From an uncultured Pontibacter sp. (GTDB lineage Bacteria; Bacteroidota; Bacteroidia; Cytophagales; Hymenobacteraceae): a stretch of 64,000 nt of DNA. The first letter of the stretch is position 1. Every line of letters starts with the position of its first letter. Positions 47,421 to 56,478 of this stretch are shown here, piece after piece. The DNA is taken from contig NZ_CANMNI010000002.1 of NCBI RefSeq assembly GCF_947499215.1, positions 744,001 to 808,000 on the forward strand, read 5' to 3'. The position numbers and the translations under genes were made by a program. The notes under the pieces were generated by a model. The model did not search any database and was not told the DNA's origin. It saw only the letters and a program-made list of their open reading frames with translations.

Positions 47421-48410
47421 ATGACGAAATCTATAACCAGTAAAATCCTTCCGCTCACTAAATCGACCTTCAATGGGTTTCTGGAGAGTGGGGCACTATT
47501 GCTCGCTGCGGCGCTGGCCTTTAACGCCATCTTTTCCATTCCGCCCCTGTTAATTATCATTATACAGGCAGCGGGATTTTTTTTAGGGGAAAAGGCTGTT
47601 TCGGGTGAGCTCTCAGCGCAGATATCAGAAGCTATAGGCCCCAATGCAGCAGAAGAAATTGAGACCATTATTCAGAACGCGGCTGTGAGCGAGGGAGGCG
47701 GTATTGCTTTCTGGATCGGTATAGGCACGCTTATTTTTGCCTCCACTACGTTTTTTGCTACGCTGCAGGAGTCGCTTAATCGGGTATGGAACGTGAAGCC
47801 GAAGCCAACAAATGGCATTGTGAAGATGTTGAAGGTACGCATGTTCTCATTTGGCATCGTGTTGAGCATCGCTCTGCTGATGCTTGTTTCACTCTTGCTG
47901 AGTGCCGTCATCTCTATCTTGAGCGATTACCTCCGCGACATCTTCGACAACTACTTGCAGTTTATTTCTCCTGATGTGCTGTACTTCCTCATCAAGGCGA
48001 TGGACTTTATACTGTCAGTCGGTATTATTACCGCCTTGTTCGCCCTTATTTTTAAATACCTGCCAGATGCCTTTATAAAGTGGAAAGACGTATGGGTCGG
48101 AGCCCTGATCACAGCTTTGCTTTTCACGATCGGTAAGTTTCTCATCAGCTGGTTCATCAGTACCAGTGACCCGGGCTCGGCTTACGGTGCGGCGGGCTCT
48201 ATGGTCGTTATAATCGTCTGGATCTACTACTCTTCGCTTATCGTACTGTTCGGTGCAGAGTTTACACAGCAGTACGCCAGTGAGTTTGGAGAGGAAATAC
48301 GTCCGAAAGAGCACGCCGTGCTGTTCAGAGAGCAGGAAATAACCAACAACCCACACGACATTTCGAGCGGAAGGCCAAGGCCTGAGGGCCGGTTTAACAA
48401 AGCCGGCTAA
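47421..48410 (+). CDS. YihY/BrkB family membrane protein
   Basis: ESGALLLAAALAFNAIFSIPPLLIIIIQAAGFFLGEKAV...GSAYGAAGSMVVIIVWIYYSSLIVLFGAEFTQQYA. Confidence 0.93.
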   Translation: MTKSITSKILPLTKSTFNGFLESGALLLAAALAFNAIFSIPPLLIIIIQAAGFFLGEKAVSGELSAQISEAIGPNAAEEIETIIQNAAVSEGGGIAFWIGIGTLIFASTTFFATLQESLNRVWNVKPKPTNGIVKMLKVRMFSFGIVLSIALLMLVSLLLSAVISILSDYLRDIFDNYLQFISPDVLYFLIKAMDFILSVGIITALFALIFKYLPDAFIKWKDVWVGALITALLFTIGKFLISWFISTSDPGSAYGAAGSMVVIIVWIYYSSLIVLFGAEFTQQYASEFGEEIRPKEHAVLFREQEITNNPHDISSGRPRPEGRFNKAG

Positions 48411-48435
48411 ACGACAAAATAAGCTAAAGAAAGAA

Positions 48436-48472
48436 GGGCCTCCGCTATGCTATAGCGGAGGCCCTTTTTTTA
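48436..48472. terminator. Convergent terminator
   Basis: AAGGGCCTCCGCTAtgcTATAGCGGAGGCCCTTTTTTT. Confidence 0.85.
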
Positions 48473-48485
48473 GTAAGCTTCTATA

Positions 48486-49559
48486 TTAAGCTGGTTGTTT
48501 CTCTTTTACGGCTAGCTGTCCGCAGGCGGCGTCAATGTCTTTGCCACGGCTGCGACGCACGTTCACCTGCACACCACGATCAGCGAGGTAGTAGATGAAT
48601 TTCTCCAGACGCTCGTCGGCCGTGTTCACGAAGTCAGCGTTCTCAATCGGGTTGTACTCGATCAAATTTACTTTGCAAGGAATGATCTTTGTGAAGCGCA
48701 ACAGTTCCTCTGCGTCTTGCAGCGAATCGTTGAAGTTATCAAACACGATGTACTCGTACGTCACCTTACGGCCCGTCACTTGGTGGAAGTGCTTCAGTGC
48801 ATCTGTCAAAGCCTCTAGTGAGTTAGTCTCATTGATCGGCATGATCTGGTTGCGCTTCTCATCATTTGCCGCGTGCAGTGACAAGGCGAGGTTCGCCTTC
48901 ACACCGTCATCGGCCATCTTCTTGATCATCTTGGCGATGCCTGCCGTGCTCACCGTAATGCGGCGCGCGGCCATACCCAAGCCATCGTGCGCCGTGATGC
49001 GCTCAATGCTCTTCATGACATTGGCGTAGTTAAGCATTGGCTCGCCCATACCCATGTACACAATGTTGGTGAGTGGCTGGCCATACTGTTGCATGCTCTG
49101 CTCGTTGATGCGCACCACCTGATCGTAGATTTCGGCGGCATCGAGGTTACGCACGCGGTCCATGTAGCCCGTGGCGCAGAACTTACAGGTAAGCGAGCAA
49201 CCTACTTGGCTACTCACGCAGGCGGTCTTGCGCTCGTCGTGCGGTATCAGCACACCCTCTACAATATTGCTGTCATAGAGCTTGAAAGCAGACTTGATAG
49301 TGCCGTCGTTGCTGAGCTGCTTGGTAGCCACCTGCACCGCGTTAATGGCAAAGTGCTGGTCCAGCTTTTCGCGCAAGGCCAAGCTCACGTTGTTCATCTC
49401 CTCAAACGACTGGGCCGAGTGTTTCCAGATCCACTCATAGACCTGCTTGGCACGGAAAGCTTTTTCGCCCTGCTCTACCAACCATGCCTTTAAGTCGTCC
49501 AGCGACAGCTTACGGATATCCTTCTTGTTCAGTATATTAATGTCTGCAATCAGTGTCAT
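48486..49559 (-). CDS. rlmN: 23S rRNA (adenine-2503-C2)/tRNA methyltransferase RlmN
   Basis: ACVSSQVGCSLTCKFCATGYMDRVRNLDAAEI...NIVYMGMGEPMLNYANVMKSI...VRRSRGKDIDAACGQLA. Confidence 0.97.
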   Translation of the reverse strand: MTLIADINILNKKDIRKLSLDDLKAWLVEQGEKAFRAKQVYEWIWKHSAQSFEEMNNVSLALREKLDQHFAINAVQVATKQLSNDGTIKSAFKLYDSNIVEGVLIPHDERKTACVSSQVGCSLTCKFCATGYMDRVRNLDAAEIYDQVVRINEQSMQQYGQPLTNIVYMGMGEPMLNYANVMKSIERITAHDGLGMAARRITVSTAGIAKMIKKMADDGVKANLALSLHAANDEKRNQIMPINETNSLEALTDALKHFHQVTGRKVTYEYIVFDNFNDSLQDAEELLRFTKIIPCKVNLIEYNPIENADFVNTADERLEKFIYYLADRGVQVNVRRSRGKDIDAACGQLAVKEKQPA

Positions 49560-49580
49560 ACTGCAAAATTACAAAAATAC

Positions 49581-50009
49581 TTAGGCTTTAGTTTCAATCC
49601 GGGCCTTTACTTCGTCGGGCAATGCCATTAATTTTCGCTCTTGGTAGTTGAAGCACAACATACCGGTCTTGGCACGGGCCACTTCCTTGCCATCTTGGTT
49701 GAGCACGTGATAGGTAATGTCAAAGCCATACTTGTGTATATCGTCAAAAGCGAGCTTCAGTGTGAGCACGTCGCCATAGAAGCCTTCGCCCTTGTACTCG
49801 ATTGCCACATCGGCCATGATGAGACTGGCTCCGCCTAAGTCCAGCTCGGTATAGCCGAAGTGGCGCAGCAGCTGCAGGCGGGCTTCGTGCAAAATAGAGA
49901 GCAAGGCATCATTACCGAGGTGGGCACCGTAATTAAGATCCGTGATGCGGACAGGTATGGCCGCCTCAAAAGAGACGTGCGCAGGTATAGCTACTTTTAT
50001 TCGGGGCAT
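49581..50009 (-). CDS. Acyl-CoA thioesterase (4HBT hotdog)
   Basis: RITDLNYGAHLGNDALLSILHEARLQLLRHFGYTELDLGGASLIMADVAIEYKGEGFYGDVL. Confidence 0.88.
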   Translation of the reverse strand: MPRIKVAIPAHVSFEAAIPVRITDLNYGAHLGNDALLSILHEARLQLLRHFGYTELDLGGASLIMADVAIEYKGEGFYGDVLTLKLAFDDIHKYGFDITYHVLNQDGKEVARAKTGMLCFNYQERKLMALPDEVKARIETKA

Positions 50010-50079
50010 ACTTAGTTGTTGACTACTAATTGTTGATCGTTGATTGTCGCGAAACCCAGCCTAATCTGAACGGGTATAG

Positions 50080-50210
50080 CTTTGCTTTCAGTTCTAGTGC
50101 TTATCAATTTATCCTTTTAATCAAGAGAGATTATTCATTACTCATCATTCATTAATAATTCATAATTCCTCATTCTTAATTCTTCATTATTGTTGCGGAC
50201 AGGCCAAAGC
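50080..50210. repeat. AT-rich low-complexity tract with repeated TTCAT/AATTCAT words
   Basis: ATTATTCATTACTCATCATTCATTAATAATTCATAATTCCTCATTCTTAATTCTTCATTATTG. Confidence 0.5.
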
Positions 50211-50242
50211 ATTGCTTACATTTGTAAAGTAAATAAATAATC

Positions 50243-50920
50243 ATGCATCTCGAAATCAGGCAGACCAAAGACGGCTCCAACACCCTGTATGTGCCCGAAC
50301 TGAACGAGCACTACCACTCGGTGCATGGCGCTTTGCAGGAGTCGCAGCATGTCTTTATTAAGCACGGCTTGGAGCATGTGCTCAATCTCCGCAAAGACAT
50401 CAAAATACTGGAAGTTGGCTTCGGCACTGGCCTCAACGCCATCCTCACCTACCCTTTTGCCCTCGCTCAGAAAGCATTCATTCAGTACGACACGCTGGAG
50501 AAGTTTCCGCTGGGCATAGACGTGGTGGAACAGCTTCATTTCGACAAAGTAATCCTGAACCCCGAACTGCAGGAGGTGTTTATGGAACTGCACAAAGCCC
50601 CTTGGAATGAGCCGGTGGATGTGATCCCCTACTTCACACTTCAAAAGATACATGAAACGCTCGAAGAGTTCGTGGCACCGCAAGCCTACTACGACCTGAT
50701 CTACTTCGACGCCTTCGCGCCGGAAAAGCAGCCGGAGCTTTGGTCAGATGAGATGTTTGCCAAGCTTTATAAAGCGACCCGACCGGGCGGCGTGCTGGTG
50801 ACTTACTGCGCCAAAGGCTCTTTTAAGCGTAGCTTGCGTGCAGCGGGCTTTGAGGTGGAGGCCCTGCCTGGCCCTCCGGGCAAGCGTGAGATGACGCGCG
50901 GCCTTAAGCCTGTCGAGTAA
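50243..50920 (+). CDS. mnmD: tRNA (5-methylaminomethyl-2-thiouridine)(34)-methyltransferase MnmD
   Basis: DGSNTLYVPELNEHYHSVHGALQESQHVFIKHGLE...ILEVGFGTGLNAILT...YDLIYFDAFAPEKQPELWSDEMFAKLYKATRPGGVLVTYCAKGSFKRSLRAAGFEVEALPGPPGKREMTRG. Confidence 0.94.
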   Translation: MHLEIRQTKDGSNTLYVPELNEHYHSVHGALQESQHVFIKHGLEHVLNLRKDIKILEVGFGTGLNAILTYPFALAQKAFIQYDTLEKFPLGIDVVEQLHFDKVILNPELQEVFMELHKAPWNEPVDVIPYFTLQKIHETLEEFVAPQAYYDLIYFDAFAPEKQPELWSDEMFAKLYKATRPGGVLVTYCAKGSFKRSLRAAGFEVEALPGPPGKREMTRGLKPVE

Positions 50921-50986
50921 AACCTTTTCCACAGATTTCGGTTGAGGTATAAACCGAACCGATTATACCTCAACAAGAAATACATC

Positions 50987-51490
50987 ATGAGCACAAAAAA
51001 CAGGGAAAGCGAATTCTATCATCTATCCGCCACATCACTGCAGGGCAAAGAAGTCAATATGGAAGACTTTAAAGGCAAAGTAGTGTTGGTGGTAAACACG
51101 GCCAGCAATTGCGGTTTCACACCACAATACGAAGGACTGGAAGAGCTGTACCGAAAGTACAAGGACAATGGTTTGGTAGTGCTGGGATTTCCCTGCAACC
51201 AGTTCGGCAACCAAGAGCCGGGCGGCAAAGAAGAAATTGAGCAAGGCTGTATGGTGAACTACGGCGTGAGTTTCCCGATGATGGAGAAAGTGGACGTAAA
51301 CGGCAACAATGCGCACCCTGTGTTCAGATACCTGAAGTCAGAACTCGGTGGACTACTGGGTAGCCGTGTGAAGTGGAACTTCACCAAATTCCTGATCGAT
51401 GCCAATGGAAAGCCCGTGAAACGCTTCGCCCCCATCACCAAACCAGAGAAAATAACACCGGATATAGAACGCCTATTAGAAAAGAAATAA
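50987..51490 (+). CDS. Glutathione peroxidase family protein
   Basis: GKVVLVVNTASNCGFTPQYEGLEELYRKYKDNGLVVLGFPCNQFGNQEPG...VKWNFTKFLID. Confidence 0.96.
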   Translation: MSTKNRESEFYHLSATSLQGKEVNMEDFKGKVVLVVNTASNCGFTPQYEGLEELYRKYKDNGLVVLGFPCNQFGNQEPGGKEEIEQGCMVNYGVSFPMMEKVDVNGNNAHPVFRYLKSELGGLLGSRVKWNFTKFLIDANGKPVKRFAPITKPEKITPDIERLLEKK

Positions 51491-51772
51491 GCGTAAAAGG
51501 TGCTGCAAAATCATCTGCATAACAAATAGTATATCAACGGGTTATGATTTGCTCACCTTTGCTCCAAAAAACTAATCAGGCTACCTTATACGCTGGATGC
51601 CAGCTTTAATTAGTCACAACTTATTTGTACTGAGCGTTTTAAAACAGGACTCTGTATTAATAAAGTATAAACTAGTCGTATATAAGTTATTTTCACTATA
51701 TTTTTTCATGTCGCAGCCAGAATAATTGTTTTATTTCTGGAATTAAGTCTTATTTTGCATTGTCTATTAGCA

Positions 51773-52117
51773 ATGAAAGCAAATCAACAGGACCACATGA
51801 AGAAATTATTACAAAAAGCAGTTAAGCCTTTGGTAACTCCATTTAAGGCGAAGTATGAAGTAGTGTGCACGACGTATCAGGTGATACCTGGCTTGCCGGT
51901 AAACAAACATGAGTCGAAGCACAAGTTTGAAAGAGGCGCAGTACTGGAGGCCCGCGAGTTTTACGCCAAGGTGATCTCTTCTGAAATGACACGCACTATG
52001 GCTCCTGTAGAGGTGCAGCTGCGTAAGATCTACCTCGGTGGCAGAACCATTGAGCAGGCCGAGTTCGGGCCGGTGACTCATTTAAAGAGTCTCTCTAAAG
52101 GAAAGAAAAAGAAGTAA
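51773..52117 (+). CDS. Conserved hypothetical protein with basic C-terminus
   Basis: ORF followed by terminator; ends LKSLSKGKKKK. Confidence 0.55.
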   Translation: MKANQQDHMKKLLQKAVKPLVTPFKAKYEVVCTTYQVIPGLPVNKHESKHKFERGAVLEAREFYAKVISSEMTRTMAPVEVQLRKIYLGGRTIEQAEFGPVTHLKSLSKGKKKK

Positions 52118-52141
52118 TAGCATTTGCAACAATATAAAGCA

Positions 52142-52178
52142 CAGGCCCTCTTGGATGATCCGGGAGGGCCTGTGTTTT
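52142..52178 (+). terminator. Intrinsic terminator
   Basis: CAGGCCCTCttggatgatccggGAGGGCCTGTGTTTTTT. Confidence 0.75.
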
Positions 52179-52316
52179 TTGCACCTTTGCGTACCCTCCA
52201 ATTCAATATAGGAAGGCGCTAATAAACATCCCGCACGCAAATGCGTAATGCTGAGCATACAAGATGCTACTATTTAGAATAAACAGATCCGCTGCCATAC
52301 CTCACTCTTAGCACCC

Positions 52317-53402
52317 ATGAAAGACGCAGCGAAAATAACGCTTCAGGCACTCGGCACCTTTGCCGTGCTGGCCACCGCTCTGCCACTACTAGACGCGCCA
52401 CAATGGTATGTGCGGGTGTTTGACTATCCGCGCATGCAGTTACTTGTGCTTGCCCTGCTCGTATTCGTACTATACCTATGGCTGGGCACCCGTCACCGTA
52501 AGCGAGACAAGTTGTTGCTGGTTTCGCTGGCAGCAGCCATTGTTTACCAAACCTTTCAGATCTACCCCTATACCCGACCGGCGGCTAACCAAGTGAAGCG
52601 CGCGGATGTAGACGCGCCAACTGACTCCAGACTAAGTATACTGGTGGCCAATGTGCTGATGGAAAATGAAAGCTATGGCGAACTGATTCGACTTACACAG
52701 GAAAAAGAGCCGGATATACTCTTGTTGCTTGAGTCAGATTCGGCTTGGCAACTCGGCATGCAGCCAGCCACACAGGAATATCCATACCGGGTGGAAGTGC
52801 CGCTAAGCAACACCTATGGCATGCACCTCTATAGCAAGCTGCCGTTGCGCCAGCAAAAGGTGAGCTACTTGCTGGACGACGACATTCCCTCCATCAAGAC
52901 TTTTGTGCAGTTGCGCAACGGTATGTGGGTGGAGCTGCATAACGTGCATCCCAAGCCCCCTGTACCCACCGAAGACCCGAACTCAAGAAAACGTGACGCC
53001 GAGATTGTGCTGGTTGCCCGTGATATTGAAAGCTCCCAGTACCCGGTAGTAGTGGCAGGTGACTTTAATGACGTGGCTTGGTCACGCACTACCAAGCTGT
53101 TCCAAGAAGTAAGCGGCCTGCTTGATCCCCGGATTGGACGTGGATTTTATAACACGTTCAATGCGAAATACCCAGTACTGCGCTGGCCCTTGGACCATAT
53201 TTTTCACTCAGACCACTTTAAACTGGTACGTATCGAGCGGTTGCGCAATATTGACTCCGATCACTTCCCAATCTACATTGAGTTAAGCTTTGCTCCGGAG
53301 AATGAGTATGAGCAGGAGGAACCAAAGGCCGACGATACGACACAGGAGGAAGCAACCGAGACAATTCAGGAAGGCAAGCAGGAAGCTATCGAAGAGAAAT
53401 GA
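52317..53402 (+). CDS. Membrane-anchored endonuclease/exonuclease/phosphatase family protein
   Basis: N-term TM helices; LSILVANVLMENESYGELIRLTQEKEPDILLLLESD...VVVAGDFNDVAWS...PLDHIFHSDHF...IDSDHFPIYIEL. Confidence 0.93.
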   Translation: MKDAAKITLQALGTFAVLATALPLLDAPQWYVRVFDYPRMQLLVLALLVFVLYLWLGTRHRKRDKLLLVSLAAAIVYQTFQIYPYTRPAANQVKRADVDAPTDSRLSILVANVLMENESYGELIRLTQEKEPDILLLLESDSAWQLGMQPATQEYPYRVEVPLSNTYGMHLYSKLPLRQQKVSYLLDDDIPSIKTFVQLRNGMWVELHNVHPKPPVPTEDPNSRKRDAEIVLVARDIESSQYPVVVAGDFNDVAWSRTTKLFQEVSGLLDPRIGRGFYNTFNAKYPVLRWPLDHIFHSDHFKLVRIERLRNIDSDHFPIYIELSFAPENEYEQEEPKADDTTQEEATETIQEGKQEAIEEK

Positions 53403-53975
53403 TCACGCTGGCCAAACCCCTTCGGGCATGACGGCATAGTCCAGCGGTACGTCATAAATATTGGGGTCAGCTATGCGCTCCACGGGTGGCTCCAGCGATA
53501 GCCCTATCTTGATTACATCGGGGCGGCAGTCAGCCAGAAAGCGATCGTAGAAGCCCTTGCCATACCCTACCCGATGGCCCTGCCTATCAAAAGCCAGCAA
53601 AGGAATCAGTACTACGTCTACCTCGTTAGCATGCACAATCTGGGCATCTTTCGGCTCCGGTATACCCCACGCATTTTCCACCAGCACCGACTCTTCGGTC
53701 AGGTGGTGATGGGTAAGCACGTTTTGTTCAGCATCGGTCACGGGCACGACCACCCGCACCTCAGGATGCTCCAACCGCAGCCGCTCTATGATGGCCCACG
53801 TATTCACTTCGTTGTTTTTGATGATGGGCAAAAACACGTGCACCGTCTGCCCTGCTTTGGGCGGGAAATGCTTGAAAAACAAATCGGCAATGTGCTGGCT
53901 CCGAACGGCCACTTCGTCGATGGACAGGGCCCGACGGCGTTGCAGCATGGTTTTGCGCAGCTCGGCTTTATGCAT
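53403..53975 (-). CDS. 5-formyltetrahydrofolate cyclo-ligase
   Basis: ELRKTMLQRRRALSIDEV...VVLIPLLAFDRQGHRVGYGKGFYDRFLADCRPDVIKIGLSLEPPVERIADPNIYDVPLDYAVMPEGV. Confidence 0.95.
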   Translation of the reverse strand: MHKAELRKTMLQRRRALSIDEVAVRSQHIADLFFKHFPPKAGQTVHVFLPIIKNNEVNTWAIIERLRLEHPEVRVVVPVTDAEQNVLTHHHLTEESVLVENAWGIPEPKDAQIVHANEVDVVLIPLLAFDRQGHRVGYGKGFYDRFLADCRPDVIKIGLSLEPPVERIADPNIYDVPLDYAVMPEGVWPA

Positions 53976-55552
53976 TACTCCTCCTCCAGTATCGTGAACT
54001 TGAACTCCAGCGGATCAAAAGCCTCCACCAGCGCAGGTATAAAGTTCGGGTGATTGGTCTGATACGAGAGTAGGTTATCCTGACGCTCCTGCAGACTGCC
54101 GTTCGGGAAGAGCTTGTCTTTCAGGTTCTCGAGCTGTTTGAAGGTTTGCTCGTGTTTGCTGTCGCGGGCTTTGGAGAGTTTCTTCTCGAGCATTTGCAGC
54201 GAGTTACAAGCTTTTTGCTGTTCGGCCGCCACAGCCCGCATCAGTGTCGGGTCTATACCTTCGGCAAGCTCCTCTACCTGTTTAAATGCCTTGGCCACGG
54301 CATCGCGCTGGGTCTCTAGGTTTATTTCGGCATCGTGCAGCTGCGACGAGAGTTGCTTTTTGAGCTCTTGGTAATCCTGAAACAAGTCAAGCGGCTGCAG
54401 GCCTAGCTTGTGCATGCGGCTGGCGTTAGGCTTGCTGATGTAAAGCGCCGAATTGCGCAGCATGATGATCGGGAACGTAACTTGATAAGCTTCGAATACT
54501 TTGCGCAGCTGGAACCAGTATGCCACCTCGGCACCGCCGCCAATGTAGGCTAGGTTTGGCAACACCATCTCTTCAAAAAGCGGACGCAGAATCACGTTCG
54601 GGCTGAAGCGCTCCGGGTGCTGCTGAAGTTCTTGCAGCATTTCCTGTTCTGTAAAGCTGATGTCCGTGTTGAGCACTTTATAGGTATCATCGGCCTGCAC
54701 AATTCGCCCCCTTATGCCCTCCTGCAAATAAAACAGGTTGATCTCGCGCGAAAACACCTGCGGCTTATACCCCAGTTGCTCCAATTCTGCGTTGGCCTCT
54801 TCCACCAGTTTATTCGACAACTGCTCGGCAAGCTCTTTCTCCACCACAGGTATAAGCGCCTTCTTGAGTTCTTTGTGGTCGCCATCGATGCTCACCAAGC
54901 CATACTCCCCAAACAGCGCATGCGTGATGGCACGCGTCGCGTCGGCCAGTGTTTTGCTGTTACGGTAAGCCTCTTCAAAAATCGGGAAAGCCTCCGGCAG
55001 TTCTTCCAGCACCTTGTCAAGTCCGGCTGTTGAGAAGCGGCCCACGGCCCCAGTTTGCTCCGACTCCCAAGCATAGCGCTTGCCAAATAGATTGAAATGG
55101 TTGATCTCCGCGAAATCGTGATCTTCGGTGGCCATCCAGTACACGGGCACAAAATTGTAATCCGGGTAAGCTGCCTGCAACTGCCGGCAGGTGTTAATGG
55201 CCGTTACAATCTTATACACAAAGTATAGCGGACCTGTGAAGATATTGAGCTGGTGCCCTGTAGTTACGGTATAGGTGTTGGGCTGCCGCAACAGTTCCAG
55301 ACTTTGCTGCACTGCGGGATGCACATCGGCTACGGAGCCATATTGCTCCCGCAAAGCCTGATACAAGGTGTGGCGCTGGGCTTCCGTGAATTGCTTCTCT
55401 TTGATTTGTTCGCCAAAAGCCTCCAGCGTCGGGAAGCGGTGATAGAAAGTCTGCAGCTTTTCGCTTTGGGACAAGTAATCGGCTATTGTTTGGGAGAAAG
55501 CGCCCGTGTCGGCATACGCTACCTTCGTTATTTTCATATCAGTTACTTCCAT
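53975..55552 (-). CDS. bshC: Bacillithiol biosynthesis cysteine-adding enzyme BshC
   Basis: PAVQQSLELLRQPNTYTVTTGHQLNIFTGPLYFVYKIVTAINTCRQLQAAYPDYNFVPVYWMATEDHDFAEINHFNLFGKRYAWE. Confidence 0.96.
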   Translation of the reverse strand: MEVTDMKITKVAYADTGAFSQTIADYLSQSEKLQTFYHRFPTLEAFGEQIKEKQFTEAQRHTLYQALREQYGSVADVHPAVQQSLELLRQPNTYTVTTGHQLNIFTGPLYFVYKIVTAINTCRQLQAAYPDYNFVPVYWMATEDHDFAEINHFNLFGKRYAWESEQTGAVGRFSTAGLDKVLEELPEAFPIFEEAYRNSKTLADATRAITHALFGEYGLVSIDGDHKELKKALIPVVEKELAEQLSNKLVEEANAELEQLGYKPQVFSREINLFYLQEGIRGRIVQADDTYKVLNTDISFTEQEMLQELQQHPERFSPNVILRPLFEEMVLPNLAYIGGGAEVAYWFQLRKVFEAYQVTFPIIMLRNSALYISKPNASRMHKLGLQPLDLFQDYQELKKQLSSQLHDAEINLETQRDAVAKAFKQVEELAEGIDPTLMRAVAAEQQKACNSLQMLEKKLSKARDSKHEQTFKQLENLKDKLFPNGSLQERQDNLLSYQTNHPNFIPALVEAFDPLEFKFTILEEE

Positions 55553-55796
55553 CTGCTATTCTTTGTGGCCTGCGCTGTGCGGCTATACCTGCACGGTATA
55601 ACCACGCACCTGCGCCAATGTTGCGTCACAAAGTACGTGTTTTTTATTTTCGATATATAGCTGATACGATAGAAAGCCGATATAAGGGGACGGAATCAAA
55701 TTTTTAGATCGCATACCCTTGCGCTTTCATAGCCATGCGATGATCTTTGCGTATAAGCACTTGGGCAAATAGCTGCTTATTCGCCGTTATCAATCT

Positions 55797-55857
55797 ACCC
55801 CTCCGAGGAGGGGAACAGGCCACTGCTAGAAAAATCCCCTCTTGGGAGGGGCAGGGG
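55797..55857. repeat. CCCCTC/GAGGGG hairpin-rich intergenic repeat
   Basis: CCCCTCCGAGGAGGGG and CCCCTCTTGGGAGGGGCAGGGGT. Confidence 0.5.
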
Positions 55858-55938
55858 TGAGTATACATGCACAGGATAGCTAGCCTGTAAATGCATTAGC
55901 TCCGAATTCAGAACTTAAAACTTAACCGTAAATATTGT

Positions 55939-56319
55939 ATGGGATTACTAAACGGATTGATGGGTCATGCCTCGGCGGTGCCTGTAGAGAAACTCACCAA
56001 AGAATTTCAACCGATACTGCTCGACGATGAAAACATTGAAAAGGCTTTCCGCCTGATTCGTGACATGCTCGTGTTTACGAACAAGCGGCTGATTGTGGTG
56101 AATAAACAGGGTCTTACCGGCTCTAAAATTGAATATCAGAGCGTGCCTTATAGTAGCATCAAGATGTTTTCGAAAGAGAGTGCGGGTATGCTCGACTTCG
56201 ACGCTGAACTAAAGATCTGGCTGACGGGTGAGGCCACTCCTACCATTAAGCAGGAGTTCCGAAAAGGCGACAACGTGAATGAAGCTTACAAGGTACTGAG
56301 CAAATATGTCTTGAAATAA
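55939..56319 (+). CDS. PH-domain (YokE/bPH-like) protein
   Basis: DMLVFTNKRLIVVNKQGLTGSKIEYQSVPYSSIKMFSKESAGMLDFDAELKIWL. Confidence 0.85.
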   Translation: MGLLNGLMGHASAVPVEKLTKEFQPILLDDENIEKAFRLIRDMLVFTNKRLIVVNKQGLTGSKIEYQSVPYSSIKMFSKESAGMLDFDAELKIWLTGEATPTIKQEFRKGDNVNEAYKVLSKYVLK

Positions 56320-56428
56320 TAAGCTACCAGACTTCTAACGCCTGCTTATACTTATTCATTCTGCAAGAGACTAGAGGCTGCTTCGGCTCACATCATTTTA
56401 CTTTACTAAAGGCTTCACAAAGTAAAAA

Positions 56429-56456
56429 GCCCCACAGGCTATACCTGTAGGGCTTT
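56429..56456. terminator. Convergent terminator with CTATACCTG forming loop and 3' stem
   Basis: AAAGCCCCACAGGctataCCTGTAGGGCTTT. Confidence 0.8.
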
Positions 56457-56478
56457 CAATATTTCTATCTTTTAGCGC

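Noticed and set aside
53397-53408. TGATCA palindrome at the convergent stops of the EEP and cyclo-ligase genes
   Set aside because: A simple consequence of abutting convergent TGA stop codons.
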